Assembly: GCA_003222395.1 (NCBI GenBank)
Contig: QHWB01000032.1
Location: 186,001 to 250,000, forward strand
Length of the DNA: 64,000 nt
Source of the DNA: Acidobacteriota bacterium
Lineage (GTDB): Bacteria > Acidobacteriota > Vicinamibacteria > Vicinamibacterales > CAVVIG01
Direction: 5' to 3'
Part shown: positions 29,146 through 37,942 of the stretch, in pieces
How positions within the stretch are numbered: position 1 is the first letter of the stretch
Layout: every line of letters starts with the position of its first letter
Notes under the pieces: generated by a model
What the model was told of the DNA's origin: nothing
Seen by the model: the letters and a program-made list of their open reading frames with translations, nothing else
Databases searched by the model: none
Program-made: the position numbers and the translations under genes

Positions 29146-29493
29146 ATGCCAGGTGCCGATAAGCGAGACTCCGAACGGATTCTGATCCTCGGGGAACTCC
29201 ACGGCGAAGTCATGGTTTTCCAGCCGATGGCGATCAAGGACATCAGCCGCGGCGGCGCTCAAGTCGAAACGACCTTCCCCCTTCAACTCGATTCTCTCCA
29301 CGACTTCCGGCTGACGCTCGGCGAGCGTTCCATCGTCGTCAAAGGTCGCGTGACGCACTGCAGCATCAGCGACGTCGAGCAGGAAGGCGTCCTCTATCGA
29401 TCGGGTGTGGAGTTCATCGAGCCATCCGATCGCGTCGCCGGCGTCATTACCGATTTCATCGACGCGGTCGCCAACGGCCGCCGGGCGCCGTAA
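29146..29493 (+). CDS. PilZ-domain protein
   Basis: 115 residues, a single PilZ domain. The motif KDISRGGAQVET fits the D/N-x-S-x-x-G c-di-GMP signature, and ERILILGELHGEV is the region expected to contain the R-x-x-x-R switch, which is not clearly present, so c-di-GMP binding is likely but not certain. The preceding pseudo-receiver gene suggests the two work as a pair. c-di-GMP enzymes elsewhere in the window (GGDEF at 62258, HD-GYP at 46653 and 50242) make a signalling link plausible. Confidence 0.82.
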   Translation: MPGADKRDSERILILGELHGEVMVFQPMAIKDISRGGAQVETTFPLQLDSLHDFRLTLGERSIVVKGRVTHCSISDVEQEGVLYRSGVEFIEPSDRVAGVITDFIDAVANGRRAP

Positions 29494-29531
29494 CGGCGCC
29501 GAGCGCACGTCGCAGAATCACTGACGCCCTC

Positions 29532-29592
29532 TGGTAGCACAGGCCTTCACGGCTGCGAACGGTCGCCGGCAGCCCGAAAGAGTGCGCTACCA
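29532..29592. repeat. Degenerate copy of the palindromic element
   Basis: TGGTAGCACAGGCCTTCACG at 29532 and the complementary GCAGCCCGAAAGAGTGCGCT near 29569 form imperfect arms of about 24 nt, matching the arms of the elements at 39005 and 60989 in their GTAGCGC...GGCTTTC core. Confidence 0.45.
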
Positions 29593-29597
29593 CTCAG

Positions 29598-29753
29598 TTT
29601 CGGGCGCGTGAAGTTCTCTCGCGACTCGCGGAAACCGACCGCCGTGAAGCCGAGCTGGGTGTACGCGGAATGATCGCCGCCGCGTTCGAAACGATCGGGC
29701 CGCGCCATCGGGCGAACCCTGTGCGACGGGACGTAGCGTCCACCCCACCCGTT
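29598..29753 (-). pseudogene. Relic of an M28-family peptidase
   Basis: In one minus-strand frame the translation contains RPDRFERGGDHSAYTQLGFT followed by AVGFRESRENFTRPK. RGGDH, GF-AV-F-E and the EN-F/Y motif are the C-terminal metal-site signature of acidobacterial M28 aminopeptidases. There is no start codon or preceding domain and the frame runs into the palindromic element, so only a fragment of ~50 codons remains. Confidence 0.5.
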
Positions 29754-29804
29754 GAATGAACCGTGCGAGGGCGCGCGACGCGAGCCGGACGGGTCGCCTC
29801 ATCA

Positions 29805-30245
29805 TCATTTCACCTTCAGATGTTGAAGATAGTCCCCCGACTCGATCCGCTGCGCGCGTCCGAGCGGCGCGTTGTAGAAGTACGCCCAGGCGGTGGCGAC
29901 GTGACCGTCCTCGAACGTCACCGCTGTCTCGACTCGCGTATAGAGGCTGGCATCAGGCTCGCCTGGACGAAATCCTTCGAGCTCGTCGAGCGCTTCGAGT
30001 ACCGTCTCGACGTCGAGCATCCGGTACACTTCACCCCACACGCGCCCATCGTCGGCGGGGACTGCTGCGGGGTAGATGCCGAGATCGAAGAGCGCGGCGT
30101 GAATCGATCCGCGCCCCTGCGGCTGCAGCTTGGTCTCGATGCGCGATCGCCCGGGACGCCTGAAGCCGCTCATGAGCGTGCCGTAGAAGAAGACGAGCTC
30201 GGTCAAGCTGCGGCGAGTGTAGAAGTCACGGAGCGGGACGGTCAA
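29805..30245 (-). CDS. Gamma-glutamylcyclotransferase-like (AIG2/GGCT fold) protein
   Basis: 146 residues. The substrate-binding loop VFFYGTLMSG is the family YGSL-type motif and LDELEGFRPGEP carries the conserved catalytic Glu. These small cytoplasmic proteins convert gamma-glutamyl amines to 5-oxoproline and the free amine. In this organism the substrate is unknown. It is a monocistronic minus-strand gene, convergent on nothing and 113 bp from the next gene; an alternative start a few codons into the frame cannot be excluded. Confidence 0.85.
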   Translation of the reverse strand: MTVPLRDFYTRRSLTELVFFYGTLMSGFRRPGRSRIETKLQPQGRGSIHAALFDLGIYPAAVPADDGRVWGEVYRMLDVETVLEALDELEGFRPGEPDASLYTRVETAVTFEDGHVATAWAYFYNAPLGRAQRIESGDYLQHLKVK

Positions 30246-30358
30246 GCATGTCCTTGACCGCTCATTCGCTCGTCGGAAAGCTCAGATCGCGAGAGCAGGC
30301 CGGCAGACGCGCGGATCTGTCGGAGACAAACGGTGACGTGTGTGAGAGGTCGGTGAAA

Positions 30359-31384
30359 TCAATGCACGGGCGGGCGGATGCCCTTCTGGCCCGCAATTGC
30401 GCCGATCGCATCGAACACCTGCGACGGCACGTCGAAGGACAGTGCCACGGTCTTTCCGGCGCCACCAAGCTCCAGCGACTGCATCATCGCCTGCATCTCG
30501 GGCCGCGATCCTGCCTGCATCTTCGCCAGCGCCATGAAGCCGCGCACGACATCGCGCAGGTTATTGGCCGCCTCTTCGTCGCGCGCGTCGGCGCGAATGA
30601 CGCCTCTGATGCCGCCGTCGATGTGCGTGCTCACCGAGAACCAGGTGATGGCTGGAAGCCGAGTCGAGAGATCATCGGGAAGGTGCGCTTTCGACGTCAG
30701 CGCGTCGAAACGGCCGACGGCCCACGCGTTGTTCCCGGTGTCGAGCGCGTGAACGAGGTCCATCAGTTCCTCGTTGCCGACAACGCTCTGAAGACCGGCC
30801 TGCGGGTTGTCGCCCGCCTGGTGAAGATCGATCGCCGAGCGAACCAACTTCGTGCTGCCGAACACTGCGAGCCCGGGCTCCATGAACGACAGCGCGAAGC
30901 TGTTGCCCTGCGCTTCGTGGAACTCGCCGACGATGAGCCGCTTGCTTCTGTAGTCCTCGACATGCGCGCCGTGATCGCGCATCAGCGCCTCGATTTTCGC
31001 CTCGTCGAAGCGACCGCGCGCGAGGATCATTCCGGCGCCCGGCATGTTGGTCGTTGTCGTGTCGGGATGCAGACAGGCGACGACGCGATCGACGTCGCTT
31101 TCGAGGTTGATGCCGGTCCTATCCTGAAGCTCGCGCTGGCCGTCTTCCTTCAGAGGCAGCCTGCTGCGAAGTCTCTGACGCACGTCCGAGGTCATGATTT
31201 CCTGAACGTTCGCAAAGGCGATGACCGTCGCGTCGCGAGGGATGAATCCAAGCTCTTCGGGCCCTGCATGCTTCGCGAAGGCGCCGGCGGGGAACCCGAC
31301 GTAATACGCCACGAGCCCGGTGCCGAGACCGATTCCGAGCACCAGCAGCGAGACAATCACGAAATAGCGGGTTCTCGTTGTCAT
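30359..31384 (-). CDS. Membrane-anchored protein of unknown function, linked to ABC operon
   Basis: 341 residues. One N-terminal transmembrane segment (YFVIVSLLVLGIGLGTGLVA) is followed by a large soluble domain of repeated alpha/beta pattern (LGFIPRDATVIAFANVQEIM; GMILARGRFDEAKIEALMRD; VVGNEELMDLVHALDTGNN; AWAVGRFDALTSKAHLP). It looks like two or more copies of a domain found in acidobacterial extracytoplasmic proteins, but I do not recognise a named family. It is the last gene of the ABC-export run, 38 bp after the permease stop, so it may assist or be exported by it. Confidence 0.7.
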   Translation of the reverse strand: MTTRTRYFVIVSLLVLGIGLGTGLVAYYVGFPAGAFAKHAGPEELGFIPRDATVIAFANVQEIMTSDVRQRLRSRLPLKEDGQRELQDRTGINLESDVDRVVACLHPDTTTTNMPGAGMILARGRFDEAKIEALMRDHGAHVEDYRSKRLIVGEFHEAQGNSFALSFMEPGLAVFGSTKLVRSAIDLHQAGDNPQAGLQSVVGNEELMDLVHALDTGNNAWAVGRFDALTSKAHLPDDLSTRLPAITWFSVSTHIDGGIRGVIRADARDEEAANNLRDVVRGFMALAKMQAGSRPEMQAMMQSLELGGAGKTVALSFDVPSQVFDAIGAIAGQKGIRPPVH

Positions 31385-31422
31385 GGGAAGAGGCCTCTAG
31401 ACCTTATACGGGACGCCCCAAA

Positions 31423-32247
31423 TCATTGTTCCAGAACGTATTCGCGATTTTCGACCGCCCGCCCCGACAGCCACAGCGTACCCGCGACGATCGCAGCCAA
31501 ACACACGAGGCTGGCCGCCACGGACGGCACCTCGCGGAATACCTGCATCAGCACGCTGACGGCCGAATCCTGCGGCATCTCATGCTTGACCAGTGCCTGT
31601 AAATAATAGGCCACTGTGAGCCGCTTGAGATAGCCCGGCAGCAGGAGCACGGTCGGTTCCCAGCCGAACGAAAACACCAGGCCTACGATAAGCGGCCGTT
31701 TTACGCGAGTGCCGACGAACGCGAACACGGCGCCATAAGCCGCCAGGCCGGCAATGAGCATCCCGAAGTCGCCGACCAGCGAGGGGAACGCGGCACCGAT
31801 GCTGCCGCCGCCGGTCGGGACCACCAGAAAGAACACGAGCATGACCGACGGCAGCACGAGGAGCACGGTACAGGCAAGGTATGCGAGAAACTTGCCGAAG
31901 AGCACCGCGCGTCTCGGAATCGGACGCGTGAACAGATACGTAATCGTTTTGTCGTCGACCTCGTCGGCAATAAGCGCCGTTCCGTAGAAGACACCCAGAA
32001 TCGGTACGATGAACCGCAGGTACAGCAGCCAGATCATCATGCCGAAAATCGACGCGCCGGCGGCGCGGACGCCGTTGATGCGGAAGCCGGCCTCGTACAG
32101 CGTCGAGACGATGCGGAGCGCGAGCGCCAGCAGGACCGGCCCGCCGAGCAGCACGCCCAAAAACACCGAGCGGCGCGACCACAGCATCTGACCCAGCGAC
32201 AGATCGAAGATGCGGACCGACGACTGAACGAGCGGCGGCGGTTTCAT
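31423..32247 (-). CDS. ABC-2 type transporter permease
   Basis: 274 residues with about six membrane segments (for example VFLGVLLGGPVLLALALRIV and LLVLPSVMLVFFLVV). The cytoplasmic loop DKTITYLFTRPIPRRAVLFG is typical of ABC-2 export permeases. Its ATG overlaps the stop of the upstream ATPase gene by 4 nt (ATGA), which shows the pairing. Substrate unknown. Confidence 0.88.
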   Translation of the reverse strand: MKPPPLVQSSVRIFDLSLGQMLWSRRSVFLGVLLGGPVLLALALRIVSTLYEAGFRINGVRAAGASIFGMMIWLLYLRFIVPILGVFYGTALIADEVDDKTITYLFTRPIPRRAVLFGKFLAYLACTVLLVLPSVMLVFFLVVPTGGGSIGAAFPSLVGDFGMLIAGLAAYGAVFAFVGTRVKRPLIVGLVFSFGWEPTVLLLPGYLKRLTVAYYLQALVKHEMPQDSAVSVLMQVFREVPSVAASLVCLAAIVAGTLWLSGRAVENREYVLEQ

Positions 32248-33188
32248 GATTTCACCAGGTACTTGAAGACGGCCTGCAGGTTGTCGTCGGGAGACGTGAC
32301 TTCATGAATGGCGCCGAGCTCGCCCGACGCGGCGAGGTCGGTGAGCCGCGCGTAGAACGCATCCGGACGCCCGGTCTGGACGACAACCGCTTCGTCCTCG
32401 AAGCGCAGGCTCAGCACGTCGTCCTGCGCCAGGAACGCACGGGCGAGCCCGCGCGTCTGCTCCGCTCTGATGTACACCGTGTGCGGATGCTCGTCGATCA
32501 GATCGCGAATCTGATGAACGTTGCCCTCGGCCAGGATGCGGCCCTGGTTGATGAGCAGGATGTTCGACGTCATCGACTCGATCTCGTGCAGGATGTGGCT
32601 CGAGACGATGATGCTCTTCCCCGCGCGCGCCCAGTCCTTCACCATGCGTATCGTCTTGCGCCGCGCGATCGGGTCCATCCCCGACAGCGGCTCGTCGAGG
32701 ATCAGGAGATGCGGATCGTGGGCGAGGGCCTGCGCCATCTTCACGCGCTGGCGCATGCCTTTGCTGTAGGCGCCGATTTTCTTGTTCGCGGCGTCGGTCA
32801 GCTCGACCGCTTCGAGCGCGCGGTGCGCCATCTCGGTCGCGTCGCCGTCGCTGAGGCCGTTCAACCGGACGAGCGCCGTCACCCATTCGAGCCCCGTCAT
32901 GCGGTCGTAGAACGCGTCCTGCTCCGGGCAGAAGCCGATGCGGAAGTAGAGCGACGGGTTGTTCCAGATCGGCTCGCCGAGCACCGTGATGGTGCCTTTG
33001 CTCGGTTTCAGCTGACCGGTGATCACCTTCATGAACGTCGACTTGCCGGCGCCGTTCGGACCGAGCAGGCCGGTGATTCCGGGCGGCACCGACACCGACA
33101 CGTCATTCAACCCGATGACCTGGCCGTACCATTTTGAGAGATGATCGGCGACGACGATTCCTGTCCCCGGATCGGCCGCGTTCGTCAT
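32244..33188 (-). CDS. ABC transporter ATP-binding protein
   Basis: 314 residues from the ATG at 33188, which overlaps the stop of the upstream permease gene (ATGA). Walker A is LLGPNGAGKSTFMK, the signature is YSKGMRQRVKMAQAL, Walker B is LLILDEPLSGMD and the switch His is in IIVSSHILHEIESM. A C-terminal extension of ~90 residues (beyond NVHQIRDLI) is typical of ABC-2 export ATPases of the CcmA/NodI group. It should drive the permease encoded next to it, moving a lipid, polymer or drug out of the cytoplasm. Confidence 0.92.
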   Translation of the reverse strand: MTNAADPGTGIVVADHLSKWYGQVIGLNDVSVSVPPGITGLLGPNGAGKSTFMKVITGQLKPSKGTITVLGEPIWNNPSLYFRIGFCPEQDAFYDRMTGLEWVTALVRLNGLSDGDATEMAHRALEAVELTDAANKKIGAYSKGMRQRVKMAQALAHDPHLLILDEPLSGMDPIARRKTIRMVKDWARAGKSIIVSSHILHEIESMTSNILLINQGRILAEGNVHQIRDLIDEHPHTVYIRAEQTRGLARAFLAQDDVLSLRFEDEAVVVQTGRPDAFYARLTDLAASGELGAIHEVTSPDDNLQAVFKYLVKS

Positions 33189-34027
33189 CACGTGACGATC
33201 TCCACGCCGCGGACGCGCCGCTCGAGGACGAGGCCCGACGCGGCGATGACGCCGGCGATGACGAGCAGCGAGACCAGCCACGGCGTCTCGTACTTCGGCG
33301 GCAGGCGGAAGATGACGTCGCCGATCTGCGCAAGGTTCGCCGGAAACGAGATCCACGAGAACGACGTGCTGCGCGTGACGGCGAACAGCACGCCGTAGAT
33401 GGCCTGCGTGAAGAAGATGACCGCCGAGTAGAGGATGCCCACGTAGCGGCTGCTGTTCGACAGCGACGACAGCGCGAGCATGGCCGTGGCGACGAGCGTC
33501 ACCTGGATGAACGCGAAGACCGTGATGGCGGGAAACAGGAAGATGTTGTTGCGGAGGAACGTGAAATTGCCGGCGAACGCCAGCTGCACGATGAGCAGCA
33601 CGATCGCCGGCAGCCACGTGACGATCAGCAGGAACGTCATCAGAATGGCGAGCTTGCCGAAGACGTACTCCGAGCGCGTGAGCGGCTTCGACAGATAAAT
33701 CTGCAGCGCATTCGCACGCCGATCGTTCGCGATCAGTCCGGCGCCGACGTACACCGTGACGAAGAAGACGAAGATCTGCTGCTGATCGAGGAACTGGCGG
33801 AACGTCTCCGGCGTCGGCGCGAGGAACGCCGCCTGCGGCAGGTTCGCGGCGGCGTAAATCTGGACCGCGCGGACGAAGAACGGGAACCACGACAGCAGCA
33901 GCAGGCCGAGGAACGCGCGTTTGCCGAGCATGTGCCGGATGCCGTTGCGCGCGATGACCATCCACGCCTGACCGCGCGGCGCCTTGTCGCCCCCGTAGCG
34001 ACGGTATCCTTGGTCGTGTATAGGCAT
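33188..34027 (-). CDS. ABC-2 type transporter permease
   Basis: 279 residues with about six membrane segments (AFLGLLLLSWFPFFVRAVQI, FVFFVTVYVGAGLIAN, FGKLAILMTFLLIVTWLPAI among them) and the loop NDRRANALQIYLSKPLTRSE, the counterpart of TRPIPRR in its sister. It sits between the two ATPase genes, 29 bp after the ATPase at 34057. Low identity to the other permease indicates an old duplication. Confidence 0.88.
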   Translation of the reverse strand: MPIHDQGYRRYGGDKAPRGQAWMVIARNGIRHMLGKRAFLGLLLLSWFPFFVRAVQIYAAANLPQAAFLAPTPETFRQFLDQQQIFVFFVTVYVGAGLIANDRRANALQIYLSKPLTRSEYVFGKLAILMTFLLIVTWLPAIVLLIVQLAFAGNFTFLRNNIFLFPAITVFAFIQVTLVATAMLALSSLSNSSRYVGILYSAVIFFTQAIYGVLFAVTRSTSFSWISFPANLAQIGDVIFRLPPKYETPWLVSLLVIAGVIAASGLVLERRVRGVEIVT

Positions 34028-34056
34028 AGTGACTTATGTAAAACGCAGACGTGCGC

Positions 34057-35001
34057 TCATTGTTCTCCTACTGCATTCGCGAAGACGTCCTCCAGCGTCG
34101 GCACGCTCGGACGCAGATGACGTACCTGAACGCGCTCGGCCGCCGCGAGCGCGAACAGATCGCGCGCGCCCCCGTCGCCGGGCACGAACACGCGCATGAC
34201 GTCCTCGTCGGTCGCGTGGCACTCGAGTCCGCGCGCGCGCAGCAGCTCGATGAACGGCTCGATCTCGCCAGACGGCGTCTTGACGCGAAGCTCGTAGACG
34301 CGGCCGCGCGGCTGCTTGAGCGCATCGATGGGACCGGCGGTCGCGATGCGCCCCTTGTGCATGACGACGACGTCGTCGCAGGTGTACTCGACGTCGGGCA
34401 GCAGGTGCGACGACAGAATCAGGTTGACGCCTTTGTTGTGCGCCAGATCGCGGACGAGATCGAGCATCTCGTCGCGCCCTTTCGGGTCCATGCCGTTGGT
34501 CGGCTCGTCGAGGAACAGCAGATCGGGATCGTGAACGAGCGCCTGCGCCAGCTTGATCCGCTGCTTCATGCCGGTCGAGTAGGTTTCGACATTGCGGTAG
34601 CGCGCCTCGCCGAGGCCGACGTAGAACAGCACCTCGTGCGCGCGCTGCATCGCGTCGACGCGCGGCAGGCCGGCCAGCTCGCCGCAGTACGCCACGAAGG
34701 AGACCGCGTTCATGCCGGGAATGTGCCCGTCGGTCTCCGGCATGTAGCCGACGCGCGCGCGAATCTCGAGCGGCGATCGGGCGACGTCGAGACCGAGCAC
34801 GCGCATCTGTCCGCGATCGGGCGCGACGAAACCGAGCAGCGATTTGATCATCGTGCTCTTCCCGGCGCCGTTCGGGCCGAGCAGTCCGACGGCGCCGCCG
34901 GCGAACGCGGCCGTCACGTCGCGCAGCGCCGCGTTCCTGCCGTACATCACGGTTACGGTGTCGAGCGTGACGACCGGGGCGACGCTGCCCGTCTCAGCCA
35001 T
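34057..35001 (-). CDS. ABC transporter ATP-binding protein
   Basis: 314 residues. Walker A LLGPNGAGKSTMIKSLLG, signature YSTGMKQRIKLAQAL, Walker B LLFLDEPTNGMD, and switch His in LILSSHLLPDVE. It is the first gene of the minus-strand run ATPase-permease-ATPase-permease-unknown, all with overlaps or gaps of at most 38 bp. The two ATPase/permease pairs may form one heteromeric exporter or two related ones. Confidence 0.92.
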   Translation of the reverse strand: MAETGSVAPVVTLDTVTVMYGRNAALRDVTAAFAGGAVGLLGPNGAGKSTMIKSLLGFVAPDRGQMRVLGLDVARSPLEIRARVGYMPETDGHIPGMNAVSFVAYCGELAGLPRVDAMQRAHEVLFYVGLGEARYRNVETYSTGMKQRIKLAQALVHDPDLLFLDEPTNGMDPKGRDEMLDLVRDLAHNKGVNLILSSHLLPDVEYTCDDVVVMHKGRIATAGPIDALKQPRGRVYELRVKTPSGEIEPFIELLRARGLECHATDEDVMRVFVPGDGGARDLFALAAAERVQVRHLRPSVPTLEDVFANAVGEQ

Positions 35002-35027
35002 GCACTTGATTTATACGCACCCGCGGA

Positions 35028-35594
35028 TCAGAGCGTTCCGCGCAGGCCCAGCGCGTCGGCGCGCTCGCGCATGAACGCGATCACGTTGGCGATATGCTCC
35101 TCGAGCGGGATGCCGAGCGACTCGGCGCCGGCAATCAGGTCCTCGCGCTTCACGCCGCGCGCGAACGCCTTGTCCTTCATCCGCTTTTTCACCGAGCTGG
35201 CTTCGAGATCGAGCACGCTTTTCGTCGGCCGCACGAGCGACGCCGCGGTGACGAAGCCCGCGAGCTCGTCGCACGCGAAGAGCGTCTTCTCCAGCAGGCT
35301 GTCGCGCGACACACCCGTGATCTCCTGCGCGTGCGAGAGAATCGCGCGGATCATCCAATCGGGATACCCCTTCTCGTGGAGAATCTCGCTCCCTTTGTTC
35401 GGATGATCGCCGAGCGTCGGCCAGCGCTCGTAGTCGAAGTCGTGCAGCAGCGCGGTGATGCCCCAGGCGTCTTCGTCTTCCCCGAACTTCCGCGCGTAGC
35501 CGCGCACCGCGGCTTCGACCGCCATCGCGTGTTTCAGCAGGCTGTCGCTTTTCGTGTACTCGGTCAGGAGCGCCCAGGCGTCGTCGCGATTCAT
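35028..35594 (-). CDS. HD-domain hydrolase
   Basis: 188 residues from ATG 35594; an upstream in-frame ATG at 35609 adds five residues. HD-superfamily metal ligands are seen in LLKHAMAVEA (His), ITALLHDFDYERW (HD), and HAQEITGV, with a distal Asp in FACDELAGFVTA. The KSVLDLEASSVKKRMKDKAF segment is typical of a widespread uncharacterised HD subgroup (HDIG-type, single domain). Probably a phosphohydrolase; substrate unknown. Divergent from the permease gene at 35613 (18 bp), so their promoters must overlap or lie inside the genes. Confidence 0.88.
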   Translation of the reverse strand: MNRDDAWALLTEYTKSDSLLKHAMAVEAAVRGYARKFGEDEDAWGITALLHDFDYERWPTLGDHPNKGSEILHEKGYPDWMIRAILSHAQEITGVSRDSLLEKTLFACDELAGFVTAASLVRPTKSVLDLEASSVKKRMKDKAFARGVKREDLIAGAESLGIPLEEHIANVIAFMRERADALGLRGTL

Positions 35595-35612
35595 GATAAG
35601 TTTCTGCATCTT

Positions 35613-37097
35613 ATGCCAGCTTCGCGCAGCGAGTCACGAGCTACGGCGCTGGACACCGAGTTCCATCGCGACCTCGGCCTCTACGACTCGACGATGATCG
35701 TCGTCGGCTCGATGATCGGATCGGGCATCTTCATCGTGTCGGCCGACATGGCGCGGAACATCGGCAGCCCCGGGTGGCTGCTGGTGGCGTGGCTCGTCAC
35801 CGGCGCGCTGACCGTCGTCGGCGCTCTCTCGTACGGCGAGCTCGCCGCGATGATGCCGCGCGCCGGCGGCCAGTACGTCTACCTGCGCGAAGCATTTTCG
35901 CCCCTGTGGGGCTTTCTCTACGGCTGGACGCTCTTCCTCGTCATCCAGACCGGCACGATCGCCGCGGTGTCGGTCGGATTCGCCCGCTATTTTGGCGCGC
36001 TGGTGCCGTGGATTGCCGACGACCGTTACCTGATCCCGCCGATTCATGTGTCGACCGGGTACGCGCTGTCGCTGTCGACGACGCAGCTCGTCGCGCTGTC
36101 GATCATTGCGCTGTTGACGTGGACGAACACGCGCGGACTGGAATACGGAAAGATCATCCAGAACGTCTTCACGACGGCGAAGACCGGCGCGCTCCTCGGA
36201 TTGATTGTCGTCGGCGTCGTGCTCGGCTGGAATCACACGGCGGTCGCCGACAACTTCGGCAACGCCTGGACGGTTCGGAACGTCATCGACATCGTGCCGG
36301 GGCTGAATGCGATGACGGCATACGGGTTGTTCGTCGCCATCTGCGTGACGCAAACCGGATCGCTCTTCTCGGCCGACGCATGGAACAACATCACGTTCAC
36401 CGCAGGTGAAGTAAAAGATCCACGGCGCAACATCCCGCTCTCGCTTGCGCTCGGGACCGGCATCGTCATCGCCCTCTACGTGCTCGCCAACGTCGCGTAT
36501 CTCGCGACGCTGCCGTTCGATCAGGTCCAGCACGCGCCGGCGGATCGCGTCGCAACGGCGACGCTCGACGCGATCTTTCCGGGCCTCGGCGCGACGATCA
36601 TGGCCGTCGCGATCATGATCTCGACCTTCGGCTGCTGCAACGGCCTCATCCTCGCCGGCGCCCGCGCGTCGTACGCGATGGCTCGGGATGGACTCTTCTT
36701 CCGCTCGGTCGGACAGCTGAACAAGGCAAAGGTGCCGGCGTGGGGCCTGGTCCTCGAGGGGCTCTGGGCAGCGTTTCTGGTCCTGCCGCGGACCTACGAT
36801 GCGGCGACGCACACGTACGGAAATCTGTACAACAACCTGCTCGAGTACGTGATCTCGGCCGCGCTCATCTTCTACATCCTGACGATTGCCGGAATTTTCC
36901 GGCTGCGCGCGACGCGCCCGGCCGTCGAGCGACCGTATCGCGCCGTCGGCTATCCGCTGGTTCCGGCGTTGTACATCGCCGGCGCCGCGGCGATCCTCAT
37001 CCTCCTGTTCACGTACCGCACGGCGACGACCTGGCCGGGCCTCATCATCGTGCTACTCGGAGTGCCAGTGTACTTCGCGTGGCGTCCACGGTCCTGA
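35613..37097 (+). CDS. APC-superfamily amino acid permease
   Basis: 494 residues from the ATG at 35613 (open frame extends far upstream but is antisense to the HD gene). About twelve transmembrane segments. The helix 1 motif [16 protein letters not shown] is the unwound substrate-binding region of APC transporters, and [20 protein letters not shown] is the family signature. Likely imports or exchanges amino acids using a cation or antiport gradient; specificity unclear. The 3' end overlaps the convergent NUDIX gene by 45 bp. Confidence 0.93.
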   Translation: MPASRSESRATALDTEFHRDLGLYDSTMIVVGSMIGSGIFIVSADMARNIGSPGWLLVAWLVTGALTVVGALSYGELAAMMPRAGGQYVYLREAFSPLWGFLYGWTLFLVIQTGTIAAVSVGFARYFGALVPWIADDRYLIPPIHVSTGYALSLSTTQLVALSIIALLTWTNTRGLEYGKIIQNVFTTAKTGALLGLIVVGVVLGWNHTAVADNFGNAWTVRNVIDIVPGLNAMTAYGLFVAICVTQTGSLFSADAWNNITFTAGEVKDPRRNIPLSLALGTGIVIALYVLANVAYLATLPFDQVQHAPADRVATATLDAIFPGLGATIMAVAIMISTFGCCNGLILAGARASYAMARDGLFFRSVGQLNKAKVPAWGLVLEGLWAAFLVLPRTYDAATHTYGNLYNNLLEYVISAALIFYILTIAGIFRLRATRPAVERPYRAVGYPLVPALYIAGAAAILILLFTYRTATTWPGLIIVLLGVPVYFAWRPRS

Positions 37098-37532
37098 GCG
37101 CACGCGATCGAATCCTTTCTGGATGACGCTGATCGTCGCGTCGGCGACGCCGTGCTGCGGCAGGTCCATCAACGGCGTCCACATCGCCTCCGCCGCGTCC
37201 GTGGCGCACGCGAGCGTGCCGCCGGTCGGCCGGCAGACGAAATCGATCAGCACGTAATGAAACATAAGACGGCCCGCCGGATCGAAACGGATCCGATCGA
37301 GGACGTCCACCATCGGTCCGACGTCGATCTCGAGTCCCGTCTCTTCACGCACTTCGCGCGCGATGGCGACCTCGAGCGTCTCGCCGATTTCGACGGCGCC
37401 GCCCGGGATGCTCCATTCGCCCTTCAGCGGCTCGTTCGCGCGCCGCACCAGCAGCACGCGGTTGCCTTCGATGATGACTGCGCCGACGCCGACGATCGGC
37501 CGATCCGGGTATTCGCGGACGGATGTTGTCAC
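37053..37532 (-). CDS. NUDIX hydrolase
   Basis: 159 residues from a GTG at 37532 that overlaps the yjbQ-like stop (GTGA). The Nudix box [20 protein letters not shown] then ETGLEI fits GX5EX7REUXEEXGU. It hydrolyses a nucleoside-diphosphate derivative; the SIPGGAVE context resembles ADP-ribose or mutT-like pyrophosphohydrolases. It is the last gene of the salvage/tsaD run and overlaps the convergent permease gene. Confidence 0.92.
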   Translation of the reverse strand: MTTSVREYPDRPIVGVGAVIIEGNRVLLVRRANEPLKGEWSIPGGAVEIGETLEVAIAREVREETGLEIDVGPMVDVLDRIRFDPAGRLMFHYVLIDFVCRPTGGTLACATDAAEAMWTPLMDLPQHGVADATISVIQKGFDRVRSGPWTPREVHWHSE

Positions 37533-37942
37533 TCCCCCATCACCTTCACGACAACGCGCTTCCTGCGCTGGCCGTCGAACTCGGCATAGAACAGCTGCTC
37601 CCACGGTCCGAGATCGAGCTTGCCGGCGGTAATCGGCACGATCACCTGATGTCCCATGATGGTGCGCTTGAGGTGCGCGTCGGCGTTGTCTTCACCGGTC
37701 TGATGGTGACGGTAGTCGAGTCCCGCAGGCGCGAGCTTCTCGAGCCACACCTGAAAGTCGTGAATCAACCCGTCTTCCCAGTCGTTCACGTACACGCCCG
37801 CGGTGATGTGCATCGCCGATACGAGGACCATACCCTCTTTCACGCCGCTCTTCTTCACAATCGTGACGACGTCGTCGGTGATGCGCACGAACTCGTGGCG
37901 CTTCTTCGTGTTGAACCACAGGTAGTCTGTGTGAACGGTCAT
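37529..37942 (-). CDS. YjbQ-family (UPF0047) protein
   Basis: 137 residues, the usual full length. Conserved segments are [40 protein letters not shown] and [17 protein letters not shown]. The family forms trimers with a His-rich metal site and shows weak thiamine-phosphate synthase activity in complementation tests, but its physiological role is unsettled. It overlaps tsaD upstream (ATGA) and the NUDIX gene downstream, so all three are translated together. Confidence 0.93.
   Translation of the reverse strand: MTVHTDYLWFNTKKRHEFVRITDDVVTIVKKSGVKEGMVLVSAMHITAGVYVNDWEDGLIHDFQVWLEKLAPAGLDYRHHQTGEDNADAHLKRTIMGHQVIVPITAGKLDLGPWEQLFYAEFDGQRRKRVVVKVMGE

Larger units (their letters stand above)
29494..29804. 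other. Intergenic region with palindromic element and a gene relic
   Basis: This 311-bp spacer holds a degenerate copy of the GTAGCGCGAGGCTTTCAG-type palindrome (29532-29592) directly followed by an M28-peptidase-like coding remnant on the minus strand (29598-29753). No intact gene was found. Confidence 0.5.
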
